5,535 nucleotides of DNA from Oligoflexia bacterium (GTDB lineage: Bacteria; Bdellovibrionota; UBA1018): contig CAINWE010000286.1 in the NCBI GenBank assembly GCA_903854365.1, positions 1 to 5,535 on the forward strand. Reading direction: 5' to 3'. The translations under genes were made by a program, and so were the position numbers. Positions 4,925 to 5,535 of the stretch are shown piece by piece (the stretch's first letter is position 1; each line of letters opens with the position of its first letter). Below the pieces are notes generated by a model. It saw only the letters and a program-made list of their open reading frames with translations, was not told where the DNA came from and did not search any database.

Positions 4925-5535
4925 ATGACTACGATCGGTGTCCCAAAAGAATCAAGACAGGACGAGTCTCGGGTTGCGATGACGCCTGAGGCCATGAAGA
5001 AGCTTTGTAAAAAAGGGTTTCAGATCCGGGTGGAAAGATCCGCAGGAGAGCAAGCAGGTTTTCCTGACGTGGCTTATCAAATGGATGGAGTCGAGTTAGT
5101 AGATTCCGAAGCGGTTTGGAAAGCAGACGTACTTTTCAAGATTCACAGGCCTTCGGAGGTCGAGGTTCCCCGAATGAAAAAGGGAAGCCTCTTGATTTCC
5201 TTGTCTGAGCCTTACTTAAAGGACGGCTATTTTGAGAAGTTGGCGGCACAGGGTGTGAACTCGATTAGCATGGAATTAATACCGAGGACCTCGCGAGCTC
5301 AGTCGATGGACGTTTTGTCGTCGCAGGCGAATATTGCAGGTTATCGCGCTGTCCTTGAGGCGGCCAATCAGTATGGTCGTTTTTTGCCTTTGATGATGAC
5401 CTCGGCTGGATCTGCTAAGCCAGCGAAAGTGATGATTTTGGGCGTCGGCGTTGCTGGACTGCAAGCGATCGCGACGGCCAAGCGCATGGGGGCTTCGGTA
5501 GAGGCCTACGATATTCGCGCAGACGTGAAAGAGCA
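4925..5535 (+). CDS. pntA: NAD(P) transhydrogenase alpha subunit, N-terminal part (runs off window)
   Basis: The first 203 codons of PntA, cut by the window edge. The full enzyme sits in the inner membrane and uses the proton gradient to drive hydride transfer from NADH to NADP+; this part is the cytoplasmic NAD(H)-binding domain I. The N-terminus (GVPKES at 5-10, then ESRVAMTPE) is shared with alanine dehydrogenase. Residues 121-143 hold the loop specific to transhydrogenase, with Arg121, Gln126 and Asp129 at the spacing of the RQD loop, followed by LSSQANIAGY. Residues 173-181 (GVGVAGLQA) are the Rossmann dinucleotide-binding turn, followed by Tyr195-Asp196-Ile197-Arg198 at the end of the next strand. 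The RQD loop separates it from alanine dehydrogenase. Whether the subunit is full-length or the split alpha-1 form cannot be seen. A partner pntB is expected downstream. No functional tie to cpaF is apparent. Confidence 0.93.
   Translation, partial: MTTIGVPKESRQDESRVAMTPEAMKKLCKKGFQIRVERSAGEQAGFPDVAYQMDGVELVDSEAVWKADVLFKIHRPSEVEVPRMKKGSLLISLSEPYLKDGYFEKLAAQGVNSISMELIPRTSRAQSMDVLSSQANIAGYRAVLEAANQYGRFLPLMMTSAGSAKPAKVMILGVGVAGLQAIATAKRMGASVEAYDIRADVKE

Overview
The window holds seven protein genes and no RNA gene, mobile element or CRISPR array that I can support. It looks like ordinary chromosome from a Gram-negative bacterium of moderate GC. The combination of a histone H1-like basic protein, a stand-alone CpaF/TadA-type ATPase beside a secreted cupredoxin-fold protein, and a split-type pntA suggests Bdellovibrionota. 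This rests on recalled family resemblance, not a search. The small acidic ferredoxin also resembles ones I associate with Verrucomicrobiota, so the assignment is tentative.

Layout. A short Lys/Arg-rich H1-like protein (28-321, +) faces a one-cluster [4Fe-4S] ferredoxin gene (389-619, -). The ferredoxin gene is divergent from a calcineurin-like metallophosphoesterase with a hydrophobic insert (703-1869, +). The 83-bp gap between these two holds a perfect 9-bp inverted repeat and two overlapping, opposed promoter candidates. The phosphoesterase converges on an unrecognised secreted protein (1897-2832, -). A 159-bp AT-rich, palindrome-rich gap then separates that gene from a rightward pair: a secreted cupredoxin-like protein (2992-3651) and, 30 bp later, a short CpaF-type ATPase with a GTG start (3682-4818). 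After a 106-bp gap comes the 5' part of pntA (4925 to the window edge), the NAD-binding alpha subunit of proton-translocating transhydrogenase.

How the genes work together. Most neighbours look functionally independent, with frequent strand switches. The only probable operon is cupredoxin-like plus cpaF, possibly continuing into pntA. In that pair the cupredoxin domain has lost all histidine ligands, and the CpaF-type motor has no tadB/tadC, pilin or secretin gene beside it. This is the most unusual part of the window. Ferredoxin and PntA are both redox proteins, but nothing here links them.
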